This document shows positions 1 to 12,839 of a DNA stretch of 64,000 nt, in pieces. The stretch's first letter is position 1. Every line of letters begins with the position of its first letter. Origin of the DNA: Carnegiea gigantea. Lineage: Eukaryota > Streptophyta > Magnoliopsida > Caryophyllales > Cactaceae. Both the position numbers and the translations under genes were made by a program. The notes under the pieces were generated by a model. That model was not told where the DNA came from, ran no database searches, and was given only the letters and a program-made list of their open reading frames with translations. Location of the stretch: assembly GCA_029747015.1 (NCBI GenBank), contig JAKOGI010000054.1, forward strand, positions 222,501 through 286,500. Reading direction: 5' to 3'.

Positions 1-650
1 CAAAAAAGTTAAAAAATTAAAAATTAAAAATTAAAAAATTAAAAATTAAAAATTAAAAATAGAAATAAAAAATAAAAAATATAAAAGTACAAAAATAGAA
101 AACAAAAAATACAAAAATGCAAAAACACAAAAATAAAAAAATAAACAAAATAAAAATAAACAAAATAAAAAAATAAAAAAGAACAAAATAAAAAAAAAAT
201 TTCAAGTAACATAAAATTTCTAAAAATAATGTCAGTTACAATACATCTGCACCTTCTGTCACGAATTACGAACAATGTCAAAAAATTATATGTAGGAAAA
301 AAAACATCTGCAACTTCTATCATGGATTACGATGTATAGAAAATTATTCTGTCACATACACAACAACAACCATATATGCTTTCTAACCTACAACAAATAT
401 CTCATAGCCAACGATTAAAAAAAAATAAAACTGTTCCATAACATCCGAAAAATTAAAACTGCTCATAATTGCTATCAGATTATTCGTACACACAATTACG
501 TAAATTATAAAAATTTTCAGAATATGAGAAATGATTGTTTTATTGGGAAGGAGTGGGTGAGTGTGGGAAGGAGTGATATTTTTTTTAAGTGTGGGAAGGA
601 GTGAGAAGAGGGGGGAAGGAGTGGGTGAGTGTGGATTGAGTTGATTAAAT
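1..650. repeat. AT-rich low-complexity sequence with short G-rich tandem repeats
   Basis: The first 200 bases are runs of A broken by single T, C or G. Around 540-640 an imperfect unit of about 20 bases (GGGAAGGAGTG-rich) recurs several times. Reading frames here are phenylalanine/leucine-rich artefacts of the composition. I see no gene. Confidence 0.7.
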
Positions 651-659
651 TACGAAAAG

Positions 660-2295
660 AACAGGGCTTAAATCTCTGATCACTCCATTACTAATTCTAT
701 CCATCCTTATATAACCACGCATCCATCTAATAATCCTCATCTCTGTTACCATTAATCTTTGAACCTAAGTCTTCTTTATAGGCCAACATTCTGATCCATA
801 TGACACAGCAGGTCTAACTACCATATGATAAATTTTACCTTTTAATCCTATAGGCATTCTCTTATCACACAGTACACTTGAAGCATACTTCTATTTTTGC
901 CAGCCAACTTTTATGCGATGGCTAATATCTTCGTCAATGTCCCCTTCATAATAAATGATCGAGCTTAGATATTTAAACTTCTTAACCTTTGGTATTTACA
1001 TCTCCTCAATAGTGACTTCTCTCCTCACATCTTCCCTTCCACTGAAACATCAATAAAGGTATGCAGTCTTCGATTTACTAATTCTAAAACCTCTAGACTC
1101 CAGTGTATGTCTCCATCGCTCCAGTTTTTAATTAACTCCCTCCCTGATCTCATCAACAAGAACAATGTCATCTGCGAATAACATACACAAGATAACTCAT
1201 CTTGAATCCCTTTCGTAAGTTCATCCATAACTAGAATAAAAAGAAAAGGGCTTAAAGCGGAATCCTGATGCAAGTCCATACCAACGTAGAAGTCGTTGGT
1301 AACCCCTCCTGACGTCCTAACACTCGTCCTACCTCCCTCATACATATCCTTAATAAGTCGAATATACACCGGTGACACTCATTTCTTTTCCAAGCATCTC
1401 CATAACACCTAACGCGGAATTCGTTCATATGCTTTTTCCAGGTCAATGAATATCATATGAAGATATACCTTTCTATCTCTGTACAATCCCATAAGCCTTT
1501 TAAGGAGGTAAATCGCTTATGTGGTTGACCTGTCAGGGATAAAATCAAATTGGTTCTTTGTTATCGAGATAATCTTCTGCAACCTTTTCTCAATCACCAT
1601 CTCCCACAACTTCATGGTGTAACTCAACAACTTTATACTCCTATAATTATTACAATTCTGAAGATCATATTTGTTCTTGTACAATGGGATGACTATACTA
1701 AACCTCCATTCTCTTGGCATCTTAATCCTAAAAATAATATTGAAAAACTCTGTTAGCCATTTCAGTCCTTCTTCACTCAAAGACTTCCACACTTTCACGG
1801 GTATCTAATCTGGTCACTCTACCTTTCTATTTGTCATCTTCTTTAAGGACTCTTTAATCTTGTCCTTGCTGATAGGTTCACAAAAACTAAGATCAAGTTG
1901 ACTCTCACTACTCTCTCTACTCCTACTTTGAAAGTCTTCCATCATTTCACCATTTAGGAGTTTAGAAAATTACATCTACCATCTCCACTTGATTTCTGCA
2001 TCCTCAAATAGTACTATACCATTTTCATCTTTGATGTACCTCACGACATCCAAATCCCTTGTTCTTCTTTCCCTAACCCTCGCTAGTTTAAAGACTTCCT
2101 TCTCACCTTCCTTGGTCTCCAGTTTTTGATATAATCTATCATAAGCTATGCTCTTCGCTACAACAACAGCTTTTTTGACTATCTTTTTTGCTACCTTATA
2201 TTTAACTATACTAATCTATTTCTCTTCAAAAACTAATTTCTTATAGAGTAGTTTGTCTCCATTAAGGACATCCTGCCCAGCATACAATTGTAGGG
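660..2295 (-). pseudogene. RTE-type LINE remnant (reverse transcriptase, 5'-truncated)
   Basis: Minus-strand frames match the plant RTE clade of non-LTR retrotransposons in order. The basic linker upstream of the polymerase (about 2190-2020) includes KLETKEGEKEV and LARVRERRTRDLD. The finger region (1798-1517) includes MPREWRFSIVIPLYKNK and NCNNYRSIKLLS. The palm region (1378-1025) includes LIKDMYEGGRTSVRT, LHQDSALSPFLF and LVMDELT. The catalytic [FY]ADD box is lost to a frameshift near 1170 and several stops interrupt the frame. The endonuclease domain that should precede the linker is absent, as expected of 5' truncation. C-terminal sequence resembling MRGYIRMDRI lies near 720-690. A dead copy. 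Confidence 0.88.
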
Positions 2296-2379
2296 ATATT
2301 AAAAACTAAACAAACCTAAAATCCTTAGTGTATACTTTTCTATGGATTAATATAATTATCATTTTCCTTAAAAAAAAAA

Positions 2380-3010
2380 AAACCAAACTTGAAAATCCGA
2401 ACAGAAAATCTGTAACCTAAATAGATTTTTTTAATATCCAAATCAACATATTCAAAATATGTGGTTCGGGTATCTAAACCGAAAATTTTTTGAGATTCTT
2501 AATTTGAATATGATTCATAATTTTTGGAGTTTCAGATACCCGATATTCCATTAAAATTTTTACTTAAAAAAAACAGAGGCAAACTTAAATTTTTTTTAAA
2601 AAAAGCGTAAAGCGGCTTCTTGTTCAGCCGCTCACATGCACAACCCCCATGCTTCTTTTTGCCTCTGTAAGCTTTAATCCCCATCCCTATCTCTACACCC
2701 CACCCCCCCTTTCTAGTTTTCTCCCTAGCAGCAAAGAGGAAGAACAACATGGAAAGGTGTTGCATTTTGTCGCCATGTGCCCGGACACTGGTGTCAAGTC
2801 ACTAGAATTCACTAGGATTGGCAGCCAAGTCTCCTCACAACTCAAAAAAATAAAAAAGGCAAATTAGATCATTGGGTATCCGAAAAACGGAATGGAAAAA
2901 TTTGGATACCCAAAAATTTTAGTTTCGATTCACAATTTTGATAGTTTAAAAATTCAGATACTCGAACTGAAATCTATCTTGATTCGGATACCCAATCGAC
3001 GGGCGCCCCC
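2380..3010. repeat. degenerate hAT-like repeat with GGGTATCCGAA motifs
   Basis: Sequence alternates GGGTATC-CGAAA and TTCGGATACCC-type motifs on both strands (2465, 2870, 2985), giving an internally symmetric element. The same vocabulary recurs at 10205-10940. Terminal repeats and a target duplication cannot be fixed. It resembles non-autonomous hAT-type repeats of plants, but that is inference. Confidence 0.35.
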
Positions 3011-3630
3011 ATGCAATTGTATGGCAGGGATGGGTTTAATTTTGCTTTAAATTAAATAAAAAGCATGATCTCTATTTCCCATAAAATTAACGGAATGCTC
3101 CAATTTCCATAATATATTGGCCATTATATTGAGTTCTAAAAATACTATACCTTTGAACTTTTTAATAAAAAAAATAATAACTCCTCTCACTGTGGATTCC
3201 ACTTTCACAAAATTTAAGAAAATTTAGATGTAGACAATCTTACTTTGACAAATATTTTTGCACATAGAGAAACCAATTCTAAAAGACCAGCAAAAAAGTT
3301 TTTTTAGGAAATCATTTTTGAAGTTAAAAACCTATATACATGAAATACTCAAAAACAACACATATATATAAAAGTGATACAAGAAGCAATACAAAAATAA
3401 TACAGGAAGGGTAGGTGTGGTACCTTAAACAACCAGAAGTGTAGTAATAATAACCTTAATAAGATAAGACACACTGCTAGTACACCTGATAAAAATTTAC
3501 CCGGCTTGAATCCGCCCAAAAAAGTTAGGGTGTTAGTCCTCTTGGACAAGATTTTCGAACCCGGACTCATTTGGGTCATGCAAATTCGTTAGGGTTAGAG
3601 TCAACTAGTTTGGATTAGGTTGATTTTTTA

Positions 3631-3703
<73 letters not shown>

Positions 3704-4500
3704 AAAATTCTATTTACCTAATATATGTGCTAACCTTTTACCTGTTAATGAGCATACATAGCTAATAAAATCTGACAAAAAAAACAAAAATTCCAATGTT
3801 TCCATGCTCTTTTAAAGTTTTAGTATCTTTTTTTCCTATCCATTTTTCTAGTATATTACTGTAACATCTTCATTGTGGCACTATTGCTAAAATTGCTTAG
3901 TCTTTTTCTTATTAAGGAAAAACTACGTTTTCATCATCTAATGAAATCACTATATAAAGTAATATATTTAGGCAAAAGGACTGCCACTTGATTGATCATT
4001 TTCTCTGAAAGAATGATACGGCATCATCAAGCATATTTCATATGAATTTTAGTTAAATTTATATGCAATTTTCTTTTCCTTTCCTTTTTTCTTTATTCTC
4101 TAGTTAAGAAAAGATGATCTAAAAGTAAATGAGATTAAGGTTCAGTACATATAATGACACCTAAAAAGGAGCTTAAAGAATAAAATTTGAAATTTTGGGG
4201 CTAGATGATTTTTTATTTTTTAAAAAAAGTTATGCTAGTTCTTGTAATATTTGCAAGAGAAAAAAATAATAAAAAATACTTCTAACTGGTTGGGTGGTTT
4301 GACCGAAACCCGAAAATTTAGGGTTAGATCTAACATTTCCAATCCGAATCCGAAATTTACTGACCCACGACATTTAACCCGCCTGCACGGATTGATAGGT
4401 ACGTGCAAGCATACAAAAGTGTAGCAAGCGCAACATAAATAATTGCCAATGCAACACAAAACCATTCCTGACTCATTTGGAAGCTAAACGACGGATACGA
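3010..4500. other. no gene recognised
   Basis: AT-rich sequence apart from the (TA)n tract. Short frames on either strand lack domain features. Confidence 0.5.
3635..3700. repeat. (TA)n microsatellite
   Basis: About 33 uninterrupted TA units. Confidence 0.97.
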
Positions 4501-4965
4501 GGCAAGCTACTTACAGTCTGCCACCTTAATTCTAGACCTCCACACACTTATATCCTAAGTCATATCACTTGTTAGTCTTAAAAAATTCAGTTCATGTCTA
4601 ATTACTTCCATCTTATGGGCACCAACTCTACTTTGCCTCTAATCAGTTCATGGGCATCATCTACCATTCCGAAAAGTTAATCGTTTCGCATATTCTCAAC
4701 ACTACATTCACACTCCTGTTTGTCACGTGACCAAGTCATCTACGTCTAGTTTGAGTAGTTTCTCTCATCTTTTCTTAGATGGGCTCTAGATCTACTTTGC
4801 CTCTAATCAGTCTATTTCTAATTCTGTCAAATCTCATATGACTACACATCCACTGAATTATCCTCATTTTTCCTACCATCAATTTCTCTACTTGAGTCTT
4901 CTTAATTACCCAATATTCTGAGTCATACAACGCTGGTCTAACTATACCATTTAACTTTTAGTCAA
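4500..4965 (-). pseudogene. RTE-type LINE 3' fragment (C-terminal RT region)
   Basis: The minus strand reads VRPALYDSEYW, then MVGKMRIIQWMCSHMRFDRI and RNRLIRGKVDLEPI. This is the conserved C-terminal tail of plant RTE reverse transcriptases, related to the tail of the copy at 660-2295. Stops and frameshifts are present. The segment with CTTTGCCTCTAATCAG occurs twice (4634 and 4796), so part is duplicated. Only the last part of the element is kept. Confidence 0.8.
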
Positions 4966-5295
4966 GAGTAGAAAACTATCACTAAACTCAAATAATGCAA
5001 CAACTGCTTTTTGACTCAATTAAATTTTTTTTATATTTATGAAATTTTTAAATATTTGGCATGTAAATAATATAAAATTTTTGGAGCTTAGTGTGAGGGT
5101 GCGCATAGTTTAGTATTAACAAAATTTTGTTTGTAGGTGAATTTCAGATACTCCCGGCCCCCCTACCTCCAAAAACAAAAATATTTTATTACTTGCTCAG
5201 ATAATCTGTGGCTGGTTAAGATTTAAAATTTTGCTTGATACGAAATGCATTGCGCAGTTGATTTCTTGTCCCAAAAAAAAAAGCGATAGTTTGAT

Positions 5296-5387
5296 TAAAA
5301 ATTAAGGAGTCATCCCGCATCTACAATAAAAATCCAAATATTAAAAATTAAGGAGTCATCCCGCATCTACAATAAAAATCCAAACAA
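5296..5387. repeat. 46-bp tandem duplication
   Basis: Two adjacent, nearly identical copies share GGAGTCATCCCGCATCTACA. No coding meaning seen. Confidence 0.9.
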
Positions 5388-6100
5388 AATAAATACAATT
5401 TTTCTTGCAAAAATAAAATTCTAACTTTACAAAATCTAACTTGGTACCGACTGAACGTTCGCCTTCCCACGTGAATCGTTGTTTTCCAAATGTACAGCAT
5501 GGGGAAAAGATCCACAGATCCATCATTTTCTTCTTCATATTGTAGACCTATTGATCCAATGTAGACTTCATCAATGAAATATTGATATCTCGTATAAGAT
5601 ACTGTACTCGAATTGTCGAATGTCATTAAAGAGCCTTGCTACGACATTCATATTGTTCATCCCAAACATCACAAAGAAAACAACCATAAACAACACACAA
5701 CCAAGATAAAACCAAAACACTCCCATGCAATTGTAGAGACAAAGTCTCACAATTTGGGAGACAAAACATAACAAAGATAAAGAAAACATATAAGTAACTT
5801 AAAAGGAAAGAAGAGAGGGCTGGAAACAATCATAAAAGATCATTCTCGGCTTCTAATGGCTTTGCTTAGAGGAAGAAGAGGACTAAAAGATGAAAGTGAG
5901 TGGGTAGTTTCCAAAGAGAATCGAGTGGGTGGTTTTCAATTCTGGGTACTCGGTTTCTTAAATAAGATAATCAATTATTCGGAATTCAAATAAGTGGTGA
6001 CAAAAAGATTAATTCAAAAATTTATTTTTTTTCTATGATTAGGTTATGATTATATATTTTTGTCTTTTCTCATGATGAATATTTAGTTTTTGTCATCCAT

Positions 6101-6208
<108 letters not shown>

Positions 6209-6810
6209 ATAACTGATTTCTAATGGCATGAAAATAACCTATACCTAATTAAAAATCCAAATCATTTAAGGTTAGACATGGGCACAATATGTAATTAAAA
6301 TTTTGACCTAACTCATAAATTGAATGCTCTGTCTCTAACCTATTTTACACTCTATTCCAAGTAATTTGGATCATACCACATGAGAAAAGTGAATTTTTTT
6401 TTCATTACTGTCCCTGTTGAATGAATAACCTATTACGTTATTTAAAAATTCATAGACTCGAAAATGTAACTTCAGTCTTGTGAAATACTTACTTGTGCAT
6501 CCAATTGAAAAAAATAAAAAAAAAATTGAATGTTCCCAAAATTCTGAATAAATGCAGAGCTTGTAAGGTTGTTAAACCTAATCTAAAACACGTGTATCTA
6601 ATACAGTTTATGTCGAAAGTTGGTATTTATACTCGTAAAATTGTGCAAAGAAAATTATTTTGCACTACGTATATGATCCATATACATGCTAACCAAAATA
6701 ATTTTTTTTTAACAAGTCACCATAGTAACTCAGTTAAGCCAAATCATTTTTCTCATATGTCACATCATCAAAAATATATGAGAAATAAGCAATATGTATA
6801 TCATATATCT

Positions 6811-6941
6811 GGGAGCACATACTCTCAAAAATCATATCAGCAAACATACATTAAAAAATTAATATATGACAAATACAAGAGTAAAAAATATATACACATG
6901 GGTAATAACGGCATGTGCTCCTGAGAGCACATAAGAAATTG
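6811..6941. repeat. dispersed repeat, copy 1
   Basis: Begins GGGAGCACAT and ends near TGCTCCTGAGAGCACATAAG, so its ends are partly inverted. A related copy lies at about 52181-52308, sharing AAAAATTAATATATGACAAA and the end TAAGAAATTG. Class unknown; a short MITE is possible. Confidence 0.55.
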
Positions 6942-7189
6942 TTAGAAATAAGAGGTTTTAATTTAATCTAGGGCATTTACTAGACTTTTAGAGTTCAAAA
7001 GTGTTTCCTAACTTTGACTAAAAGTTGAGGGCGCGATATTTGTAGAACTCCCATTTTATTCATGTTGATTATTGAGCTAATTGATATATTGCTTTCCATT
7101 TTCTTTCTAATTTTATTAATAATAAAACAAATCTTCTTATCAATCTCATATATAGTAAGTCATGTGAGTATAAGATAATAAGACTCAAA

Positions 7190-7191
<2 letters not shown>

Positions 7192-7259
<68 letters not shown>
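7192..7259. repeat. (TA)n microsatellite
   Basis: About 34 TA units. Confidence 0.97.
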
Positions 7260-7262
<3 letters not shown>

Positions 7263-8160
7263 CTAACTCAACCAAAAGTTTAAGCTCATGATTGAAGGTT
7301 CAGGAATAAGTTTATACTCTAAATCATCTTCTTATGCGAATGCCCTTTTGGTCATGAAGCCCGGATGCTGCAAATGCTCTCCTTACTTTGCACAATAAAT
7401 CAACATGGGGACTGCTGAGATTTGAACTGAAGACCTCTTGGTCAGAAATATTCTGATACCTTCAAGAACCTTTTCAACCAAAAATTTAAGCTGATAGTTG
7501 AAGACTCGAAAATAGCTTTATATTCTAAGAATATATATAGTCATATACATACACATAGGATAAGCCACTTACAAGAGTAGGAAGGGCTTGGAGTTGGAGG
7601 AGGGGGCATGAGTGATTTTTTGTGAATAACATGATTTGAAACCCTCTCCTTTCGGTCAAAAAGGTGAATTGACCATATGTATAGGATCTATTCCTTTCAT
7701 AATAATTAAGGTTATGTATATTTAGTTCTCGGTTCTATATATAATTGGATATACAAAAGAATAAGAGTATTAATGTTAATATGAAGAAGTATTATCATTT
7801 ACTCCACTTGGGGTTTTGGTAAATATTTTTTATGTCTCTGACCTGTTGAAATATTATTTACTCCCTCAACTTTGTGGCAAGTAAATTATTGACTCTAAAC
7901 TTCACCTACCCTTCTAAATTATTATTTGCTGTATGCTATATGGAGCGCATTTTGGTACAATTTGGGCTAAAATGCACCTAACGCAAAGGTGAAGAGGCTA
8001 AATAAATAATGTTTCAAAAAGATAGGGTTGTAAAAAACATTTAACTTTAAGGGGTACATGATAATGCCTCTTAAGATAAATCAAGCTAAACTAAAGACTA
8101 TTACAAATGGTAGTTGGATTAATACTTGGCTGGAATTTTTTAATTTCTTTTAATTTAAAG
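7260..8160. other. no gene recognised
   Basis: AT-rich intergenic sequence with no recognisable coding segment. Confidence 0.45.
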
Positions 8161-8161
8161 A

Positions 8162-8222
8162 TTGATAAATACAATAACAATAACATCTCCTAGTGTGGGT
8201 TTTATTTTCACGGGATCTGGAG
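8162..8222 (-). repeat. SINE fragment (TTG-tailed family)
   Basis: CAATAACAATAACA followed by CTCCTAGTGTGGG and TCACGGGATCTGG matches the 3' portion of the SINE seen more completely at 30566-30725. The (TTG)n tail lies to the left on the minus strand. Confidence 0.5.
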
Positions 8223-8699
8223 TTAGAGATTGATAAATAATTTTGTTAAATTAGACTAATCAATTACTATTACGTTCTTGGATACAATTATCTCTTTCCG
8301 CAGTTTATCAATAAAAAAAAAAATTGCAAGCAGCCTGAAATGGGTTTTAAGCATCATTTTTAAGGACTTTATTAATTTTAAATCCTTAAATCAAGAAACT
8401 TATTGCTTAAAAAGACAATTAAATCAAAATGTCCTTACTTTGTTTTTTAATAATATGCATAGTGTAACTAAATGGTCCCTCAACATAAACCAAATCAATC
8501 CTTCTCTCAACTAGAAACGAAAAAAAAAGTAGTATTAATAAAATAATAGTGTAGTACCTTGAAGCAAGAGAGACTAGAGCTAATAGTTTCACACTTTAGT
8601 AATAATTTTTTAATTACAAAGTAATTAGGTGGGGCAATACAATAAGATACGTATATCTTTTTAACTGTTAAATTTGTTCATTTTTTTATTGGGACTGGC

Positions 8700-9310
8700 A
8701 TTTTTGGGGCAAGTTGATGACCTGCAGGTACTGATAGCAATAAAACCCGTATCCATTTAAAACCTACAAAATTCGCCCCATTTAAAACCCAAATGGGTGG
8801 TAAAAATAGGTTTTAAATGGCTATGGGGAGGGTATTGGAAAACAGGCACGAGTATGGGTATAACCTTCACCCGTCCCATACGCGTACCCTACCCGTACCC
8901 GTTTTTATAATAAGATAAAAAAAATTATTTTCGTTTAAAATTTTTCCGATTTAAGTTTAATCCAAACCGTTCCAACAAAAAATTAGTCAATAATATATTT
9001 GATTTCGTATTTCTAAGTAATATATTCTCCAAATATGACAACTTTGTAATCTTATAATGATAAAAATATATATCGTACTTAGATATGAGTTGTATATCGG
9101 TATTAATTTTCATTCTCTATGTGAACTCGAATAAAACCTGCAAACCCGCAAAACCCGATGGGTATGGATATGAGTTTTATTTTTTAATACCCGATGAATA
9201 CGGATACAGATATGAGTACGATTTTCAAAAATAGGTATAGAAAAGCGTACGATTCAATCCGCTTCGAATCCACCCCATTACGATCCCTCCCTGCAGCGGG
9301 CAATAGAGTG
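8700..9310. repeat. degenerate repeat rich in CCCGTACCC/GGGTATGG motifs
   Basis: The left half carries CCCGTATCC, ACGCGTACCC and TACCCGTACCCG; the right half carries GGGTATGGATATGAG. This matches the internal composition of the hAT-like element at 29194-29874. Ends are not clear. Confidence 0.4.
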
Positions 9311-9608
9311 GTACCAGCCGTCCCGCCCTCCCCTTCTCTTACCAAAAGGGGAAAAAGAGGAGAAGCAAATTGCAGGAGAGCAAACGTTACCCCCAGCTAA
9401 ATTTCCAACAAAAAATAAACTAAACAAATAAAAAAAGATTTTTTTTTTTAAAAAAGGAAAGTGTCCTTTCTTCTAAAATGTTACCCCGAGGAGGAATATA
9501 ATCAAGTTAAGGTCTGTTTCAGTAAACTTGAGGGCCCGGGTAGCTTTTGTTGTATAAAAGTTTTTTTATTACGAAAAATTTTTGCAGCGTTGCATAAAGA
9601 GATATATA

Positions 9609-10042
9609 GGTCCTGTTCGATAAAATTAGCGGTTCAAGTAGCGGATAGCGACTTAGGTAGCGGATAGATATTGAGGTAGCGGATAGCGTTTCTAATTTAG
9701 CTGTTAGCAGATAGCTGTTTAGAAGAGCAGTTGAATAAAATGTGTTCAGTAAATTTAGCTGTTGGATTAGTTGATTAATATAAATTGACATAAAAGGATA
9801 TAGATAATTTCCGAAGATAAAATTTTCAAAGGGTACTTTTTGATAAAAAAATATGAAACGCTAATTTTGAATGTAAAACGTTAATACTATTAGCTTTTCA
9901 AAAACGCTACTTGAAATGCTAAACGCTACTTGAAATGCTGGTCAAAACACTACGTTACCGAACACTAACAATTACGTGATGAGTGTATTGACTTAGTTAA
10001 AACGCCAAACGATACCCAAAACGCTGTTGCCGAACACGCCCA
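9609..10042. mobile_element. MITE family A, copy 1
   Basis: It starts near GGTCCTGTTCGATAAAA and ends near TGTTGCCGAACACGCCC, giving imperfect inverted ends around TGTTCG. A second copy with the same order of blocks (AGTTGATTAATATAAATTGACATAAAA-like core, then AACGTTAATACTATTA) lies at 21128-21560. No transposase. Target duplication not resolved. Confidence 0.7.
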
Positions 10043-10204
10043 TAGTATTTGAAACATTTTCACAATTCTAAACCGCTCTAAACGCTTTTAAGCATTTTGT
10101 TTTTTTGGTCTAAATTTTCCCCACAAAAAACAAGTAATGCTGTAGACCATTCCCAAATGCTCCAAACTGCTCCCAAATGCTCCAAATGTTAACGGTTTTT
10201 AACA

Positions 10205-10940
10205 CCCTCTATTAGGGTTGTACATGGTTTATGTATCCGAACCAAAAGACATTTCGATTAGGGTACTTGAAAATTCGGATCGGTAGAATTATGAAACGTA
10301 TTTGAACCAAAATAATTAGGTACTCAAAATTCGGGTATCCGAAAATTTCGGTTTGAGTTTTTGGTTAGCCAATAACTCAATATTTTAAATTTTTTTCCTA
10401 TTTTGCATAATAATTTTGTTGTATCCATAACTATTGCTATTGATGATATACAACATTATCATATTGTGTCAGCTAACACTTGATAATATCACACAATATG
10501 ACAATATCAAAAAGTATTACTACCATTTATGTTTTAAGAACTCCACACCTCCATAGGGTATAAGCTTATTAACATCACATTCATATTTAACCCGATGTCC
10601 ACACGCAACAAAGTCTCATAGAGAACCTAGACATCTAAATAAAATAATGTAACAAAGTCAAAGTACTTGTCTTCTTGCAACTTGGGGATATTTTACTTAC
10701 AAAGTCTTTAGGGGAGGGAAAATTCAAATAAAAAAGTTTCAAAAATAATTAAAAAAAGTCGAGTAACCAAACCTTTAAAACATCCGAACTGGACCCGAGT
10801 CAATGACCAAAAAAAATATGGTTAGGGTGTACTAACCAAACTTTTCAAATATTTCGGTTCCGATACATGAAATTTCAGATCAGGGAGCAGATTTTCGGGT
10901 CAAATAATTGCTTATGGATATTTTTGAAAACCCCTACTGC
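10205..10940. repeat. hAT-like non-autonomous repeat, poorly bounded
   Basis: It opens with TTAGGGTTGTACATGG and closes near TTTGAAAACCCCTA. The interior carries TCGGGTATCCGAAAATTTCGG-like blocks on one strand and complementary blocks on the other. I found no convincing 8-bp target duplication. Confidence 0.4.
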
Positions 10941-11004
10941 TCACTGCTTCCAAGTGATCCCAACCCTCCAAAATGCTGATTGGTATACTTAAATGCTATC
11001 AACC

Positions 11005-11319
11005 AATGTTATAAATGCCGTACCGTAGTGTCCGGTATCGATTGAAGTGTACCGTACTGGTCAAGAAACAGTACAAGCTATTGTTCGGTATTATGCCAGT
11101 AAAATACCGGTCAGTACCGCTTGATACCGTCAAATACCGAGCGGTACCGATATTTTTGATTAAATACCGTCCGGTGCACTAAAATTTTAATTTTTTTGCA
11201 CTTTAATTTTAAATTTTTTTTGAAATTCAAAATAGTCGGTATAACGATGCATAAATCAGGTATGTCTCCTTCTAGTAAAAAAAAGGGGTACGATGACCGG
11301 TACGATATTTATAACTTTG
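11005..11319. mobile_element. MITE with GTACCG-rich interior and 9-bp imperfect target duplication
   Basis: Inverted ends: AATGTTATAAATGCCGTACCG on the left and, reversed, CAAAGTTATAAATATCGTACC on the right. Flanks are CTATCAACC (10996-11004) and CTATTAACC (11320-11328), differing at one base. The interior is packed with TACCG/CGGTA words on both strands. A 9-bp duplication fits Mutator-like elements; 8 of the 9 would fit hAT. Confidence 0.75.
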
Positions 11320-11343
11320 CTATTAACCATTCCAAAATGCTTC

Positions 11344-11580
11344 AGAGCCTGTTTGTTTCAACGTTTATAATTAGCGGCTAGTGGCTAGTGATTACCAGCA
11401 TTTAGGAACAATGGTTAGCATTTACTAGCGATTAATAGCAGCAATAAGTAGCATTTGAAAATAGCAAATAGCAGTTAGCTAGAATTTAGCAGCTATTAGG
11501 GCTTGCAGTTAGTAACGTTTGGAAGCGATTAGTAGTGATCAGTACTAGACACCATATAAACGCTGAAATGAAGAGGCCCT
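11344..11580. mobile_element. short MITE with inverted ends
   Basis: The left end GAGCCTGTTTGTTTCAACG is mirrored by the right end, which reversed reads GGGCCTCTTCATTTCAGCG. Both ends continue into TTTATA. Length about 237 bp; the interior has repeated TTAGCAG/TAGTAGC words. Target duplication unclear. Confidence 0.65.
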
Positions 11581-12839
11581 AAAACCTACAAACCATTAAG
11601 CGCTAGATCAAAATGTTGTATCGACCAGGCCCTTTTAATCTATCATATCTTGCCTTAATTCCTCTTGAAGCAAATATAAAAATCCCATGCTTTTATTACA
11701 TTTTGAATCAAAAATTATCATAAATATTGATTCTTGGTAAATTGCCATTTTGATAATTATTTTTTTGGATGGATTAAGTTTACCAGAGTAATAATTTAGC
11801 TAGTGGGATCCATCCCCTCCCTCCCCAAAAAAAAGCTTGTGCGAAACTGAGAATGTCTAATTGATAACTTTTCACCTCCCAATTAGTATGTATAGTAATG
11901 ATTCGATTTTCTCTCTCTCAAAAAAAAAAAAAGAAGAAATGATTTGGGTCCTTGATATATACAATAATCCCTGAAGTATATATATACACTACAAAAAAAG
12001 TCTAAATAACAACGGAATCAGCGACGAAAAAAGACAGATTAGTGACGGAATTTTGAATTCAGCGACGGAAAAGGATTGTCGAATTTTTGCTCGTCACTGC
12101 GTACTTGGCGACGGACCTAGCAACGGCCGCAGCAACAAACCAAATTTTTGGCGGGTGATGAAGGGCGGGTGCTGACGTCTGCTTTAAAAAAAAAAGAAAA
12201 TCTCATATTCTGTAGCCAGTCCGTCGCTAGATTTGTAATTTTTTAAAATAAAAATGTATGTTTTTGATCGTATCCCTTAATACATACATTTAAATCCCTG
12301 TAAGAAACTTACAAAGAGTATTCAGTCCATGAACATCAAATGACTTCAAGTATGATTTCATTCGAAGCGTTCTCAATAATTTCCAAACCACAAACATGTG
12401 GAATATTACATACAAAGCAACACTTGAAACCAATTGTTTTCAATTCATAAACAACAAGTCTCAAACAAAGGGTACATATCACAAACTACAAATCCCGAAC
12501 AAACTACAAGTTGCTAATTAATCAAAGTGAAATTAAGTTAGAAGAAGAGGAGAAACAAGCACCAAGAGGAGGGGAATGAATTAAGCAGCTAGTCATTGTT
12601 GAGGGAGAAGCAAGCAAGCACCAAGAAGAAGAGGGAGAAGCAGGAAGAAGTAAGCGCCAAGAGCACCAAGCCGTGTACTCCATAAAGAACCAATGAGGAG
12701 AGCCACCAATTGGGGGAAAACCGCAACGTACTCAATTAATAAGGTGAGGATCATCATCTTCTTGATCCTCATCCTCATCCTCATCCTCGTTATGTTGTGG
12801 CTGCTGAGGAATAGCTAGTTGAGATCTCGAGCCAGAAGC

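Noticed and set aside
39..323. 94-codon minus-strand open frame
   Set aside because: Phenylalanine/leucine-rich product of an A-rich low-complexity tract.
6493..6924. 143-codon plus-strand open frame
   Set aside because: Needs a TTG start, has lysine/tyrosine/histidine-biased composition, and overlaps a dispersed repeat at its end.
7069..7275. Minus-strand frame with a tyrosine-isoleucine run
   Set aside because: The run is a translated (TA)n microsatellite.
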